A DNA stretch of 64,000 nt from Dietzia sp. B32 (GCF_024732245.1 NZ_CP093845.1:3048272-3112271), one strand, 5' to 3'; numbered from the stretch's first letter, positions 19,481 through 33,018 are shown. A program made the numbers and translations. The notes: generated by a model from the sequence alone, not told the origin.

Positions 19481-19891
19481 CTACAGGCCGGGGAACCAGA
19501 GCGCGATCTCCCGGGCCGCGGACTCCTCGGAGTCCGAGCCGTGGACGAGGTTGAACTGGGTCTCGAGGCCGAAGTCCCCGCGGATGGAACCGGGGGCGGC
19601 CTTCTCCACGGGGTCGGTCCCGCCGGCGAGCTGACGCCAGGCGGCGATGGCCCGCGGCCCCTCGAGGACGCCCGTGACGACCGGACCGGAGGTGATGAAC
19701 TCGAGCAGGGAGCCGTAGAACGGACGCTCCGCGTGCTCGGCGTAGTGCTCGGCTGCGGTCTCCTGCGGCACCCGGCGCATGTCCATGGCGACGATCCTGA
19801 GGCCCTTGGCCTCGATGCGGGCGAGGATGGTGCCGGTCAGGCCGCGCTCGACGCCGTCGGGCTTGATGAGGAAGAAGGTTCTCTCGGTCAC
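19481..19891 (-). CDS. ndk: Nucleoside diphosphate kinase
   Basis: Transfers the terminal phosphate of ATP to other NDPs through a phosphohistidine. The protein is 136 residues from the GTG at 19891, the normal length for the family. It begins [17 protein letters not shown] and carries the catalytic histidine in [12 protein letters not shown]. It lies downstream of the DUF4233 membrane protein and folC, the order also found in mycobacteria. Confidence 0.97.
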   Translation of the reverse strand: MTERTFFLIKPDGVERGLTGTILARIEAKGLRIVAMDMRRVPQETAAEHYAEHAERPFYGSLLEFITSGPVVTGVLEGPRAIAAWRQLAGGTDPVEKAAPGSIRGDFGLETQFNLVHGSDSEESAAREIALWFPGL

Positions 19892-19943
19892 GACGGCGAT
19901 CCTACAAGCCCGATGTCCACCCCGGTCGCGCGGAGCGTCGCGC

Positions 19944-20357
19944 TCAGTCGTGCTGGCTGGGCAGGTATCCACCGGCCATCCGGCGCGACAGGTCGCGGCG
20001 TAGGTACAGGATGTACGCCCAGACCGCGGCGAACATCAGTCCGCACACCCCCATCGACCAGTGCACGGCCCACCCGGCGACGGCCAGTCCCGCGAGCGAG
20101 AGGTTCAGCGGGATCGCCCAGGGCTTGCGTTGGAGTCCACTGGCCACCAGCATCGCGATCGCGAGCAGGCTGACGAACCACACCTTCCACGACTGGAAGT
20201 GGGCACCGTCGTCGAGCCGGGCGATCACCGTGAGCACCAGGCCGATCACGATCGCCTCGAGGACCAGGGTGCCGGCCATGATGCCCCGCAGCCCCTTCCA
20301 CGGGTCCACCGAGGGGGCGTGTGCGGCTTCCCGGGGACCGGGGGTCGGTACGGTCAC
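19944..20357 (-). CDS. DUF4233 family membrane protein
   Basis: A 137-residue protein with about four predicted transmembrane helices, for example [35 protein letters not shown] and [17 protein letters not shown]. It corresponds to the small membrane protein conserved between folC and ndk in Mycobacteriales (Rv2446c position). Function unknown. The start overlaps the folC stop by four bases. Confidence 0.85.
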   Translation of the reverse strand: MTVPTPGPREAAHAPSVDPWKGLRGIMAGTLVLEAIVIGLVLTVIARLDDGAHFQSWKVWFVSLLAIAMLVASGLQRKPWAIPLNLSLAGLAVAGWAVHWSMGVCGLMFAAVWAYILYLRRDLSRRMAGGYLPSQHD

Positions 20358-21952
20358 GTCGCGTCCTTTCCGAACAGGCTGCGGGCGGCTCCGGCGGTGA
20401 CCACGGAGCCCGTGACGAGAACGCCCACGCCCGACACGTCGTCGTCCGCGGTCGGATCCGGGACCCCGACCAGGTCGAGGGCGGCGCTGACCGCGTCGGG
20501 AAGGGTGTCCACCACGTGGACCCGCTGGGCGGTGAACCGCTCCTCGGCGATGCGGGCGAGGTCACCCGGGTCCATCGCGCGCGGCGAGGCGGCCCGGGTC
20601 ACGACGACCTCCTCCACGACGGGTTCGAGTGCGGCGAGGAACGCGTCGGCGTCCTTACCGTCGAGCATCGCGACCACGGCCACCAGTCGTCTGAAGTCGA
20701 ACTCGGAGGTGACGGCTTCGGCGAGCGCGCGCCCCCCGTGCCCGTTGTGGGCCGCGTCCACCAGAACGGTGGGGCTCGAACTGAGCCGCTCCAGACGCCC
20801 GGGGTTGTCCACCGCGGCGAAACCCGCGCGGATGAGTTCCGGGTCCAGGCCCCTGTCCGGACCGGCGCCGAAGAAGGCCTCCACGGCGGCGAGTGCGGTC
20901 GCCGCGTTCTCGGCCTGATGCTCACCGAAGAGCGGGAGGAACACCTCCGGGTACTCGCCACCGAGTCCCCTCAGGGTGAGCTGCTGGCCGCCGACGGCGA
21001 CGCGCCGCTCGACCACATCGAACTCCGAGCCGAGGCGGGCGACGACCGCGCCCACCTCCACGACACGTCTCAGCAGGACGTCCATGGCCTCGGGCTCCTG
21101 GCGACCGATCACGGCGATCGGGTCGCGCGGGAGCAGGTCGTCCTCCGGACCGGGTTGGATGATCCCGGCCTTCTCCCCCGCGATCGTCGCGAGGTCCTCA
21201 CCCAGGTAGTCGGTGTGGTCCAGGCCGACGGGGGTGATCACGGCGACGGCGGGCCGGACCACGTTGGTGGCGTCCCAGGTGCCGCCCATCCCCGTCTCCA
21301 CGACGGCCACCTCGACCGGTGCGTCGGCGAACGCGGCGAAGGCCATCGCGGTGAGCACCTCGAAGTAACTCATGCGCGGGCCGCCGGTCTCCTCGGACCG
21401 CTGGTCGACGAGCTCGAGGTAGGGCTGTAGTTCGCGGTAGGTGTCCACGAAGGCGCGCGCGGTGATCGGCTCACCGTCGAGTGCGATGCGTTCGGTGACA
21501 CTCTGCAGATGGGGGCTGGTGTTGCGCCCGGTGCGCTGGTGCAGCGCGCGCAGCAGCGCGTCGATCATCCGGGTGACCGAGGTCTTGCCGTTGGTGCCCG
21601 CCACGTGGAGCACGGGGTAGGCGTGCTGAGGGTCCCCCAACACCGACATCAGCTCCGCGATGCGGTCCAGACTCGGCTCGAGCCGGGACTCCGGCCAGCG
21701 GGTGGCCAACTCCTCCTCGACCGCCGCCAGATCTGCCGTGTCGGCCTGCCACTCGGGGCTGCCCACCTCCGGGATCGGGCGGGGCGGCAGGTGGTCGTCA
21801 CCGTCGCTCTCCTCGTCACCCGGGATAGGTCCGCCGAGCGGGACGCCCGAGACGAGGCCGTCCTCGCCGAGCATCTCGGCGACGTCCTCCTCCGTGGGGG
21901 TGTCCCACCCCTCGGCCGGGTCGTGCGGCGGGAGCCACTCGCGGCCGCTCAC
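20354..21952 (-). CDS. folC: Folylpolyglutamate synthase / dihydrofolate synthase
   Basis: Mur-ligase-type enzyme that adds glutamate to dihydropteroate or folates. The 532-residue protein has the ATP-binding loop [13 protein letters not shown] and the Mur ligase centre [16 protein letters not shown]. An N-terminal acidic extension of about 80 residues precedes the enzyme core and is longer than in E. coli FolC. The gene overlaps valS by four bases upstream and DUF4233 by four bases downstream, giving a tightly coupled valS-folC-DUF4233 group. Confidence 0.95.
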   Translation of the reverse strand: MSGREWLPPHDPAEGWDTPTEEDVAEMLGEDGLVSGVPLGGPIPGDEESDGDDHLPPRPIPEVGSPEWQADTADLAAVEEELATRWPESRLEPSLDRIAELMSVLGDPQHAYPVLHVAGTNGKTSVTRMIDALLRALHQRTGRNTSPHLQSVTERIALDGEPITARAFVDTYRELQPYLELVDQRSEETGGPRMSYFEVLTAMAFAAFADAPVEVAVVETGMGGTWDATNVVRPAVAVITPVGLDHTDYLGEDLATIAGEKAGIIQPGPEDDLLPRDPIAVIGRQEPEAMDVLLRRVVEVGAVVARLGSEFDVVERRVAVGGQQLTLRGLGGEYPEVFLPLFGEHQAENAATALAAVEAFFGAGPDRGLDPELIRAGFAAVDNPGRLERLSSSPTVLVDAAHNGHGGRALAEAVTSEFDFRRLVAVVAMLDGKDADAFLAALEPVVEEVVVTRAASPRAMDPGDLARIAEERFTAQRVHVVDTLPDAVSAALDLVGVPDPTADDDVSGVGVLVTGSVVTAGAARSLFGKDAT

Positions 21953-24660
21953 GCGGGATCACTCCCCGCGGGCATCGCCTCGAGGCGGGTGGTGATCCGG
22001 GTGACCTCGGCCTCGGCGAGGTCACGGCGGGCGCGGATCTTGTCGACGACGTGGTCGGGCGCCTTGCCGAGGAACGCCTCGTTGCCGAGCTTGGCGCCGG
22101 TCGTCTCGAGCTCCTTGCGGGCGGCGGCGAGGTCCTTCTCCAGCCGGCGTCGTTCGGCGGCGAGGTCGATCGTCCCGGAGGTGTCGATCTCCACGTCCAC
22201 CGTCGACAACCCGAGCCGGACCTCGAGCGAGGCCGTGGCGGTGAAGTCCTCGGCTGCCGGGGTCAACCGGGCCAGCGCGGACACCTGGGCGAGCAGGTCC
22301 TCGGGCAGGTCCGCGGCGTCCACGCCGGAGATCCGCGCGGGTACCCGCTGGCCGGGCTTGAGCCCCTGGTCGGAGCGGAAGCGCCGGATCTCGGTGACGA
22401 GGGTCTGGGCGTCGGCCACCCGGCGGACCGGGTCCGCGGCGTCACCGGCCGGCACCACGTCGGACGGCCAGTCCGCGACCACCACGGACTCTCGACCGGT
22501 CAGCGCGGTCCACAGCGTCTCGGTGACGAACGGGATCACCGGGTGCAGCATCCGGAGCAGCACGTCCAGCACGTGGCCGAGTACGAGTCGGGTGTTCTCG
22601 GCGCGCTCGGAGGCGCGGGCGGCGTCGTCACCTCCGAACTGGACCTTGGCGAGCTCGAGGTACCAGTCGCACACCTCGTCCCACGCGAAGTGGTAGAGCG
22701 CCTCGCACGCCTTGGAGAACTCGTAGCGGTCCAGCGCGTCGTCGACGGACACCCGCACCTCACCGAGACGGTGAAGGATCCACCTGTCGGCGTCGGAGAG
22801 TTCGGACGCGTCGGGGAGCCGGCCCACCTTCGCGCCGTTCATCAGGGCGAAGCGGGTGGCGTTGAACAACTTGGTGGCGAAGTTGCGGGACGCCTGGGCG
22901 GCGTCGTCCCCGACGGAGAGGTCGCCGCCCGGGTTGGCTCCGCGGGCCAGGGTGAAGCGCAGTGCATCGGCACCGAAGCGGTCGACCCAGTCCAGGGGAT
23001 CGATCCCGTTGCCCTTGGACTTGGACATCTTCTGGCCGTGCTCGTCACGCACGAGGCCGTGGAGGAACACGTCGGTGAAGGGGACCTTGCCCGGTGCGGC
23101 CTCGTCGCCGGTGAGGGTGCGGCCCACGAAGGTGCCGAACATCATCATGCGGGCCACCCAGAAGAACAGGATGTCGTACCCGGTGACCAGCACGGACGTG
23201 GGGTAGAAGCGTTCGAGGTCGACGGTGCGATCGGGCCAGCCCATGGTCGAGAACGGCCACAGGCCGGACGAGAACCACGTGTCGAGGACGTCGGTGTCCT
23301 GGGTGTATCCGGCTGGCGGCTCCTCGTCGGGGCCCACACAGACGACCTCTCCGTCGGGCCCGTACCAGATCGGGATCCGGTGACCCCACCACAGCTGGCG
23401 CGAGATGCACCAGTCGTGCATGTCGTCGACCCAGTCGAACCAGCGGGGCTCCTGGCTCTTGGGGTGGATGACGGTGTCGCCGTCGCGGACGGCGTCCCCC
23501 GCCATCGCGGCCAACTCCTCGACCCTGACCCACCACTGCAGTGACAGGCGCGGCTCGATCGGCTCGCCGGAGCGCTCGGAGTGGCCCACCGAGTGCAGGT
23601 ACGGACGCACCTCCTTGACGATGCGCCCCTGCTCGGCGAGGTCCTCGCGCACGGCCCTCCGTGCCTCGAACCGGTCCATCCCGTCGTAGCGGGTCCCGGT
23701 GCCGGCGATGTGGCCGGTGGCGTCCATGATCGTGGGCATCTCGAGCCCGTGACGCTGGCCGATCGCGAAGTCGTTGGGGTCGTGCGCGGGCGTGACCTTG
23801 ACCGCGCCGGTCCCGAACTCGGGGTCGACGTAGTCGTCCGCCACCACGCGCATGGTCCACCCCTCGCGGAACGGATGCGGGATCTCAGTACCCACCAGAT
23901 GGGCGTACCGCTCGTCGGAGGGATGGACGGCAATCGCGGTGTCTCCGAGCATCGTCTCGAGGCGGGTCGTGGCCACCACCAGGTGCGGCTCGGAGTCGTC
24001 CATCGACCCGTAGCGGAAACTGACCAGCTCGCCCTCGACGTCGGCGTACTTGACCTCGATGTCGGAGATGGCGGTCTGAAGGGTGGGCGACCAGTTGACC
24101 AGCCGCTCGGCGCGGTAGATCAGTCCGTGGTCGTAGAGCTTCTTGAAGATGGTCTGGACCGCTCGCGAGAGTCCGTCGTCGAGGGTGAACCGCTCGCGCG
24201 ACCAGTCGACGCCGTCGCCGAGGCGACGCATCTGATCGCCGATGGTGCCGCCGGACTCACGCTTCCACTCCCAGACCTTCTCGATGAACGCCTCGCGGCC
24301 GATCTCGTGGCGGTCGATCCCCTCGTCGCGGAGTCTGCGGTCCACCAGGGTCTGTGTGGCGATGCCGGCGTGGTCCATGCCGGGCAGCCACAGCACCTCG
24401 TACCCCTGCATGCGCTTGCGCCGCGTGAGCACGTCCATGAGCGTGTGGTCGAGCGCGTGCCCCATGTGCAGGCTGCCGGTCACGTTCGGGGGCGGCAGCA
24501 CCACCGAGTAGGCGGGCTTGTCGCTCGACGGGTCGGCCTCGAAATACCCGGCCTCCACCCAGCGCTCATACAGCCCGTTCTCCACCTCACCTGGATTCCA
24601 GGAAGCGGGCAGGGCGTCCGCACGGTCGGTGTTCGGGGAGGCAGCGGCTGGAGTCGTCAC
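21949..24660 (-). CDS. valS: Valyl-tRNA synthetase
   Basis: Class I aminoacyl-tRNA synthetase of 903 residues. The HIGH region is [19 protein letters not shown] near residue 57-75 and the KMSKS loop is [14 protein letters not shown] near 540. An editing domain sits between them, and the C-terminal coiled coil [20 protein letters not shown] ends the protein, as in ValRS. It is followed by folC with a four-base overlap. Confidence 0.97.
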   Translation of the reverse strand: MTTPAAASPNTDRADALPASWNPGEVENGLYERWVEAGYFEADPSSDKPAYSVVLPPPNVTGSLHMGHALDHTLMDVLTRRKRMQGYEVLWLPGMDHAGIATQTLVDRRLRDEGIDRHEIGREAFIEKVWEWKRESGGTIGDQMRRLGDGVDWSRERFTLDDGLSRAVQTIFKKLYDHGLIYRAERLVNWSPTLQTAISDIEVKYADVEGELVSFRYGSMDDSEPHLVVATTRLETMLGDTAIAVHPSDERYAHLVGTEIPHPFREGWTMRVVADDYVDPEFGTGAVKVTPAHDPNDFAIGQRHGLEMPTIMDATGHIAGTGTRYDGMDRFEARRAVREDLAEQGRIVKEVRPYLHSVGHSERSGEPIEPRLSLQWWVRVEELAAMAGDAVRDGDTVIHPKSQEPRWFDWVDDMHDWCISRQLWWGHRIPIWYGPDGEVVCVGPDEEPPAGYTQDTDVLDTWFSSGLWPFSTMGWPDRTVDLERFYPTSVLVTGYDILFFWVARMMMFGTFVGRTLTGDEAAPGKVPFTDVFLHGLVRDEHGQKMSKSKGNGIDPLDWVDRFGADALRFTLARGANPGGDLSVGDDAAQASRNFATKLFNATRFALMNGAKVGRLPDASELSDADRWILHRLGEVRVSVDDALDRYEFSKACEALYHFAWDEVCDWYLELAKVQFGGDDAARASERAENTRLVLGHVLDVLLRMLHPVIPFVTETLWTALTGRESVVVADWPSDVVPAGDAADPVRRVADAQTLVTEIRRFRSDQGLKPGQRVPARISGVDAADLPEDLLAQVSALARLTPAAEDFTATASLEVRLGLSTVDVEIDTSGTIDLAAERRRLEKDLAAARKELETTGAKLGNEAFLGKAPDHVVDKIRARRDLAEAEVTRITTRLEAMPAGSDPA

Positions 24661-24724
24661 CCGACCATCCTAGGCCGTGGGCGCCGGGGTCCGGCACACG
24701 CCGTCGACCCCGGCACACCCGAGG

Positions 24725-26455
<1,731 letters not shown>

Positions 26456-26459
<4 letters not shown>

Positions 26460-27223
26460 GACCGATCCCCTCCCTTGCTGCTGAGCTTCTCGATCTCCAC
26501 TCCGGTCTCCTGGCGTCCGACCTCGACCAGGCGCTGGACGAAGATCCCGGGCACGTGGACGTCGGCGGGGTCGATCTCGCCGGCGGCGACGATCTCCTCG
26601 GCCTGCACGATCGTCACCCGGCCCGACATCGCCGCATCGGGGTTGAAGTTGCGGGCCGTTCCGTAGAACTGCAGGTTGCCCGCAGTATCCGCACGGTGGG
26701 CGTGGACGAGGGCGTAGTCCGTGACGATCGAGCGCTCCAGGACGTACGGGATCCCGTCGAACTCGCGGACCTCCTTGGGCTCGGAGGCCAGGGCGACCCC
26801 GCCGTCACCGTCGTAGCGCAGCGGCAGGCCGCCCTCGGCGACCATCGTGCCGACGCCCGCGGGGGTGTAGAACGCGGGGATGCCCGCGCCACCGGCCCGC
26901 ATGCGCTCGGCGAGCGTGCCCTGCGGGGTGAGTTCCACCTCGAGCTCGCCCGAGAGGTACTGACGGGCGAACTCCTTGTTGGCGCCCACGTACGAGGCGG
27001 TGGTCCGCGTGATGCGGCGGGCCTCGAGCAGTTTGCCCAGGCCGAAGCCGTCGGTCCCGCAGTTGTTGCTCACCGTCTGCAGATCGGTGGCCCCCTGGTC
27101 GAGGAGCGCGTCGATGAGGACGGCGGGGATGCCGACCAGACCGAAACCCCCCACGGCGAGGGAGGCGCCGTCCGGGATGTCCGCGACCGCGTCGGCAGCC
27201 GAGGAGAAGATCTTGTTGGTCAT
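26456..27223 (-). CDS. pcaI: 3-oxoacid (3-oxoadipate) CoA-transferase subunit A
   Basis: Alpha subunit partnering with the gene directly downstream. The 255-residue protein begins [19 protein letters not shown] and has the subunit A glycine loop [15 protein letters not shown]. An in-frame ATG 12 bases upstream (27235) is an alternative start. It is transcribed divergently from pcaD across a 141-base region containing repeated TGTTCGC elements. Confidence 0.9.
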
Positions 27224-27241
27224 GTCACGCACCATATCCCT

Positions 27242-27276
27242 TGTTCGCATCTTGTACAACTGTTCGCCCTTCGCAC
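27242..27276. promoter_or_regulatory. Candidate PcaR (IclR-type) operators between pcaI and pcaD
   Basis: TGTTCGC occurs at 27242-27248 and again at 27261-27267, 19 bases apart. The second copy is part of GTTCGCCCTTCGCAC (27262-27276), which has the same outer halves, GTTCG and TCGCAC, as the PcaR site recalled from Pseudomonas putida. Related GTTCGC elements occur between catA and benA. Operator function is inferred. Confidence 0.45.
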
Positions 27277-27364
27277 GATTCCCGCGTATCGTGGACCGCA
27301 CACCACGCCGCGCCCCGCCCGCGACCAGACACCCCGCGACCAGACACACGGAAGGACCGACACC

Positions 27365-28156
27365 ATGCCCGCCACCCTGTCCCACGAGGTCAGTGGACCC
27401 CGGTCCGCCGACACCCCCGTCCTCGTCCTCCTCGGATCGCTCGGGTCCGACCGCTCCATGTGGGACGCCCAGGTCCGCGATCTGTCCCGCGATCACACCG
27501 TGGTCGCCGTGGACCACCGGGGGCACGGCACGTCCGAGGTCATCCCCGGTCCGTGCACGATCGCCGACCTGTCCGCGGACGTGGTGGCCCTGCTCGACTC
27601 ACTGGAGATCGATCGGTTCCACATCGCCGGGCTGTCGCTCGGCGGCGCGGTGGCCCAGTGGCTCGCCGTCCACGAGCCCGCCCGTGTCCTCTCCGTCGCC
27701 CTGCTGTGCACCGCCGCGAGGTTCGGCGAACCGGCCGGGTGGGCCGATCGCGCCGCCGCGGTCCGCGAGGGCGGGACCGCCGCTGTCGCCGACGCCGTCG
27801 TCGCACGGTGGATCACCGCCGCACGAGCCGAGGCCGAGCCCGACCTCGTCGCGGGCCTGCGCGAGATGGTCCTGGCCACCCCGGCCGAGGGATACGCCTC
27901 CTGTTGTGACGCACTGGCCGGGTGGGACAACCGGGCCGAGCTGGGTCGGATCTCCTGTCCCACCCTCGTGCTCGCCGGGGACGAGGACCCGTCCACGCCC
28001 CCGGATGTGGTCCGGGAGATCGCAGACGGTGTACCCGGGTCCGACTTCGTCGTCGTCACCCCCGCCGCCCACGTCCCCACCGTCGAGATCCCGGAGCGCA
28101 TCAACGAGATCCTCCGCCGCCACCTCGAGACCGCCCGGAACACGGGCGCGGCATGA
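27365..28156 (+). CDS. pcaD: 3-oxoadipate enol-lactonase
   Basis: Alpha/beta hydrolase of 263 residues that opens 3-oxoadipate enol-lactone to 3-oxoadipate. It has the nucleophile elbow GLSLGG (serine), the oxyanion stretch VLLGSLGSDRSMWD, a candidate catalytic aspartate in LVLAGDEDPSTP, and a histidine in TPAAHVPTVE. Start ATG at 27365 follows GGAAGGA. It overlaps the IclR regulator gene by four bases. Enol-lactonase is preferred over other hydrolases because of the SLGSDRSMWD signature and pathway context. Confidence 0.88.
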   Translation: MPATLSHEVSGPRSADTPVLVLLGSLGSDRSMWDAQVRDLSRDHTVVAVDHRGHGTSEVIPGPCTIADLSADVVALLDSLEIDRFHIAGLSLGGAVAQWLAVHEPARVLSVALLCTAARFGEPAGWADRAAAVREGGTAAVADAVVARWITAARAEAEPDLVAGLREMVLATPAEGYASCCDALAGWDNRAELGRISCPTLVLAGDEDPSTPPDVVREIADGVPGSDFVVVTPAAHVPTVEIPERINEILRRHLETARNTGAA

Positions 28157-28980
28157 CCCGCCCCGACGTGGTGTCGACCCCGGCGCGCCCCGGGGGCGAC
28201 GGCGGGGACCGCTCCGCCTCCCCCGACTTCGTCCAGTCACTCGCACGCGGACTGTCGGTCATCCGGGCGTTCGACGCCCGCCAGCCGCGCCAGACCCTCA
28301 GTGACGTCGCGCGCAACACCGGCCTGACCCGGGCGACCGCCCGCCGCTTCCTCCACACCCTCGTCGAACTGGGGTACGTGGACACGGCGGACTCGGTCTT
28401 CTGGCTCACCCCCCGCGTCCTGGACCTCGGGTACAGCTACCTGTCCTCCCTGCCGCTGACCGACCTCGCCCAGCCGCACCTGGAGAAGCTCAGCTCGCGG
28501 CTCGGCGAGTCGTCCTCGGTGGCGGTGCTCGACGGTTCCGACATCGTCTACGTGGGTCGCGTCCAGGTGCGTCGCATCATGACGATCGGCATCACCATCG
28601 GCACCAGGTTCCCCGCCTACGCCACGTCGATGGGTCGGGTCCTGCTGGCGTCGCTGCCGGCGGAGGACCTCGACGCCTACCTCGCCGCGACCGACCTGCG
28701 GGCCCTCACCCCACACGGACTGGCCGACGAGGCCGCGCTCCGCGCGGAGTTGTCGCGGGTGGCCGAGCGCGGCTGGTGCGTGGTCGACCAGGAACTCGAA
28801 CCGGGCCTGCGTTCCGTGGCCGCCCCGGTCCACGACCGCCACGGCGCGGTCCGCGCAGCCCTCAACGTCTCCACCCACGCCGCCCGCTACTCCCCCGACC
28901 AGCTCCACGACGAGGTCATCCCCGAGCTGCTGGCCACCACCCGCGCGCTGTCGGCCGACCTCGCCATCGTCAACCGCTGA
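28153..28980 (+). CDS. pcaR: IclR-family regulator, PcaR-like
   Basis: A 275-residue transcription factor. The N-terminal winged helix (LARGLSVIRAF, then TLSDVARNTGLTRATARRFL at about 57-76) is followed by an IclR effector domain containing FPAYATSMGRVLLA. This sequence is characteristic of the PcaR/PobR/PcaU branch, which responds to 3-oxoadipate, 4-hydroxybenzoate or protocatechuate. It is cotranscribed with pcaD (four-base overlap) and pcaF, and probably controls the pca genes and perhaps cat. Effector not determined. Confidence 0.87.
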   Translation: MTRPDVVSTPARPGGDGGDRSASPDFVQSLARGLSVIRAFDARQPRQTLSDVARNTGLTRATARRFLHTLVELGYVDTADSVFWLTPRVLDLGYSYLSSLPLTDLAQPHLEKLSSRLGESSSVAVLDGSDIVYVGRVQVRRIMTIGITIGTRFPAYATSMGRVLLASLPAEDLDAYLAATDLRALTPHGLADEAALRAELSRVAERGWCVVDQELEPGLRSVAAPVHDRHGAVRAALNVSTHAARYSPDQLHDEVIPELLATTRALSADLAIVNR

Positions 28981-28999
28981 ACCCGAACGAAGGAACCCC

Positions 29000-30211
29000 A
29001 TGCGTGACGTCGTCATCTGCCAACCCCTCCGCACCCCGGTCGGGCGATTCGGCGGGGTGTTCCGCGACCTGGACGCGAACACCCTCGCCACCGACCTGCT
29101 CGCCGCCCTCGTCGAGCGGACCGGCCTGACCGGAGCCGACGTCGACGACGTCGTGCTGGGGCAGGGCTCGCCGAGCGGTGAGGGACCGGCCATCGGCCGC
29201 ATCGCCGCACTCGACTCCCCGCTCGGGATCGACGTACCGGGCATGCAGCTCGACCGGCGTTGCGGCTCCGGCCTCCAGGCGGTCATCACCGGCGCGCTCC
29301 AGGTGGCCTCCGGCGGTATGGACCTCGTCGTGGCCGGCGGCGTCGAGTCGATGAGCCAGGTGGAGTTCTACGCCTCACCCAGCCCCCGCTGGGGCATCCG
29401 CGGGGACGGGATCTCGCTGGTCGACCGCCTCGGACGGGCCCGCACCACGGTCGGCGGTCGCTCGCACGTCATCGACGGCGGGATGATCGAGACCGCCGAG
29501 AACCTCCGGCGCGAGTACGGCATCGGGCGGGACGAGCAGGACCGGCTGGCCGTGCAGTCCCACCAGCGCGCCGTGGCCGCGCAGGAGTCCGGGGTGTTCG
29601 CCGAGGAGATCGTCCCGGTGACCGTCCCACAGCGTAAGGGTGAGGACCTCGTCGTCGACACCGACGAGCACCCCCGGGCCGACAGCACCGTGGAGGCGCT
29701 GGCGCGCCTGCGACCCATCATGGGCCGCACCGACCCCGAGGCCACCGTCACCGCCGGCAACGCCTCCGGCCAGAACGACGGCGCCGCGATGTGCATCGTC
29801 ACCACCGCGGACAAGGCCTCCGCCCTCGGCCTCACCCCGCTCGTCCGCCTCGCCTCGTGGGCCGTCGCGGGGGTGGCCCCCGAGACGATGGGCATCGGGC
29901 CGGTCCCCGCCGCGGCCAAGGCCCTCGGCCGGCTCGGGCTGACGCTGTCGGACATGGGCGTCATCGAACTCAACGAGGCGTTCGCCGCGCAGGCGCTGTC
30001 CGTCATGCGCGAATGGGACATCGATCCGTCCTCCGAGCACCTCAACCCCCACGGCTCCGGCATCTCCCTGGGCCATCCCGTCGGGGCGACCGGTGCCCGC
30101 ATGCTGGCGACGCTGTCCCGCGAGATGGTGCGTCGAGACGTGCAGTGGGGACTGGAGACCATGTGCATCGGCGGCGGTCAGGGCCTGGCCGCGGTGTTCG
30201 AGCGGGTCTGA
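29000..30211 (+). CDS. pcaF: 3-oxoadipyl-CoA thiolase
   Basis: Cleaves 3-oxoadipyl-CoA to succinyl-CoA and acetyl-CoA, the last step of the route. The 403-residue thiolase has the nucleophilic cysteine in LDRRCGSGLQA, NEAFAAQ, the histidine motif GHPVGATGAR, and the second cysteine in MCIGGGQG. Sequence alone could also fit an acetyl-CoA acetyltransferase; the position after pcaD and pcaR decides. It has a GAAGGA ribosome binding site and ends at a strong bidirectional terminator. Confidence 0.87.
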   Translation: MRDVVICQPLRTPVGRFGGVFRDLDANTLATDLLAALVERTGLTGADVDDVVLGQGSPSGEGPAIGRIAALDSPLGIDVPGMQLDRRCGSGLQAVITGALQVASGGMDLVVAGGVESMSQVEFYASPSPRWGIRGDGISLVDRLGRARTTVGGRSHVIDGGMIETAENLRREYGIGRDEQDRLAVQSHQRAVAAQESGVFAEEIVPVTVPQRKGEDLVVDTDEHPRADSTVEALARLRPIMGRTDPEATVTAGNASGQNDGAAMCIVTTADKASALGLTPLVRLASWAVAGVAPETMGIGPVPAAAKALGRLGLTLSDMGVIELNEAFAAQALSVMREWDIDPSSEHLNPHGSGISLGHPVGATGARMLATLSREMVRRDVQWGLETMCIGGGQGLAAVFERV

Positions 30212-30232
30212 CCCACTCCGCTCCCGACGCAG

Positions 30233-30267
30233 AAAGGGGCCGAGCCGATCTCCGGCTCGGCCCCTTT
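30233..30267. terminator. Bidirectional terminator between pcaF and catC
   Basis: Perfect 14-bp stem: AAAGGGGCCGAGCC (30233-30246) and GGCTCGGCCCCTTT (30254-30267) with a 7-base loop. The A and T ends serve both strands, and the two operons converge here. Confidence 0.9.
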
Positions 30268-30282
30268 CCACGCGTGGGGGCG

Positions 30283-30564
30283 TCAGTCGACGCGCGAGGG
30301 GTGCCGGGTAAGGGCCATGACCTGCATGTCCATGTACGGGAACAGCGGCAGACCCTGGAGGATCTCGTGCAGCTCGTCAGCCGACTCGACGTCGAAGATG
30401 CTGATGTTCGAGTACTGGCCGACGATCCGCCAGAGCTCACGCCACTTGCCCGACCGCTGCAGGTCCTGGCTGTAGGCCTTCTCGCGGGCCAGGGTGTCGG
30501 CGCGGACCTCGGGGTCCAGGTCGTGCGGGATGTGGACGTCCATGCGGACGTGGAACAGTGCCAT
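30283..30564 (-). CDS. catC: Muconolactone delta-isomerase
   Basis: A 93-residue enzyme converting muconolactone to 3-oxoadipate enol-lactone; forms homodecamers in known cases. It starts MALFHVRMDVHIPHDLDP and contains the family-typical EKAYSQDLQRSGKWRELWRI, with LPLFPYMDMQVMAL near the end. The length equals that of characterised CatC proteins. It is the last gene of the minus-strand catA-catB-catC operon. Confidence 0.96.
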   Translation of the reverse strand: MALFHVRMDVHIPHDLDPEVRADTLAREKAYSQDLQRSGKWRELWRIVGQYSNISIFDVESADELHEILQGLPLFPYMDMQVMALTRHPSRVD

Positions 30565-30599
30565 CGTCTGACTCTCCTTCTGGGATGGTGGTGCCGCGG

Positions 30600-31721
30600 T
30601 CAGCGGCGCGTGAACTTCTCGACGGCGTCGTGGTCGATCTCGACGCCCAGGCCCGGCCCGGCCGGCAGGTGAACCCGGCCGGCCTCGTAACGGATCGGGG
30701 TGGTCACGTAGGTCTCGGCCAACAGCAGCGGGCCGAACAGCTCCGAGCCGTAGTTGAAACCGGGCTCCGCGCACGCGAGGTGCAGCGAGGCGACCGTCCC
30801 GATCGGCCCCTCGAGAGACGTGGCGGCGTGGCACGCGATCCCGGCCGCGCGGGCGATCGCCACGACCTCCTTGCCACGGGTCAGGCCGCCGAGCTTGGTG
30901 GTCTTCACCGCGATCACCCCGGCCGCGTCCCGACGCGCCACCTCGAGGGCGTCATGCGGGGACTGGACCGACTCGTCGGCCATGAACTGCACCGGCAGCG
31001 AGCGGTTGAGCTCGGCCAACACCTCGATCTGCTCCGTGGGGGTCGGCTGCTCGATCAGCTCGATGCCGGCGTCCACGAGCGCCGGGAGGTGGACGTTCGC
31101 GGTGAACCGGTCCCAGCGGGCGTTGATGTCCACCCGCAGGCCGGCCCGCCCGTCGAGGCGCTCGGCCAGCGCGGCGATGCGGGCGACGTCCTCGGCCGGG
31201 TCCAGGGCGCCCATCTTCAGCTTGAACGTACGGTGACGGTCCGCCGCCAGCAGCTCGTCGATCTCGTCGACCATCTCCTCGAGCGGCATGGCACCGAGGG
31301 CCCAGGTGCACTCGATCGAATCCCGGACCGCGCCGCCGAGCAGCGAACGCACCGGCACGTCCAGCGACCGGGCCCACGCGTCGAACATGGCGATCTCGAG
31401 GGAGGCCTTGGCGAAGCGGCCGCGGGCCACGACGCCCTCCATCGCCTCGAGGACGGCGGGGATCTCGTCGACGCGCCGGCCGATGGCGACCGGGGCGAGG
31501 TACTTCTCCACCAGGACCTGCATGGTCTCGGCGGATTCACCGCCCCACCACGGTCCGCCCGGGGTCACGCCCTCCCCGTAGCCGATGACCCCGGACTCGG
31601 TGGTGACCGAGACGAGCAGGATCGACTGGGCGGTGGCGGTGGTCGTGGCGAACTTGTGCGGTCTGATGAGCGGCACGTCGAGGATCCGTGTCTCCACGGA
31701 ACGGATGGTCAGGTCAGACAT
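30600..31721 (-). CDS. catB: Muconate cycloisomerase
   Basis: Enolase-superfamily enzyme of 373 residues that cyclises cis,cis-muconate to muconolactone. A KxK-type catalytic motif lies in FKLKMGALDP, and metal ligands occur around VDINARWD and MADESVQSP, followed by the second lysine in VKTTKLGGL. It is located between catA and catC, 35 bases before catC. Confidence 0.95.
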   Translation of the reverse strand: MSDLTIRSVETRILDVPLIRPHKFATTTATAQSILLVSVTTESGVIGYGEGVTPGGPWWGGESAETMQVLVEKYLAPVAIGRRVDEIPAVLEAMEGVVARGRFAKASLEIAMFDAWARSLDVPVRSLLGGAVRDSIECTWALGAMPLEEMVDEIDELLAADRHRTFKLKMGALDPAEDVARIAALAERLDGRAGLRVDINARWDRFTANVHLPALVDAGIELIEQPTPTEQIEVLAELNRSLPVQFMADESVQSPHDALEVARRDAAGVIAVKTTKLGGLTRGKEVVAIARAAGIACHAATSLEGPIGTVASLHLACAEPGFNYGSELFGPLLLAETYVTTPIRYEAGRVHLPAGPGLGVEIDHDAVEKFTRR

Positions 31722-31765
31722 CTTTCAGCCCTTCGTGTTGGTGGTCCGGCCGGGTCGATCGCCGA

Positions 31766-31794
31766 CGCCCCGGCCGCTCGTGGCGGCCGGGGCG
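31766..31794 (-). terminator. Intra-operon hairpin between catA and catB
   Basis: Perfect 12-bp stem CGCCCCGGCCGC (31766-31777) / GCGGCCGGGGCG (31783-31794) with the 5-base loop TCGTG. No T tract follows, so it is more likely an attenuator or an mRNA-processing/stability element that favours catA over catBC than a full terminator. Confidence 0.6.
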
Positions 31795-31824
31795 GGCGGG
31801 GACTCCAGATGGGTTCGTCGCCGG

Positions 31825-33018
<1,194 letters not shown>

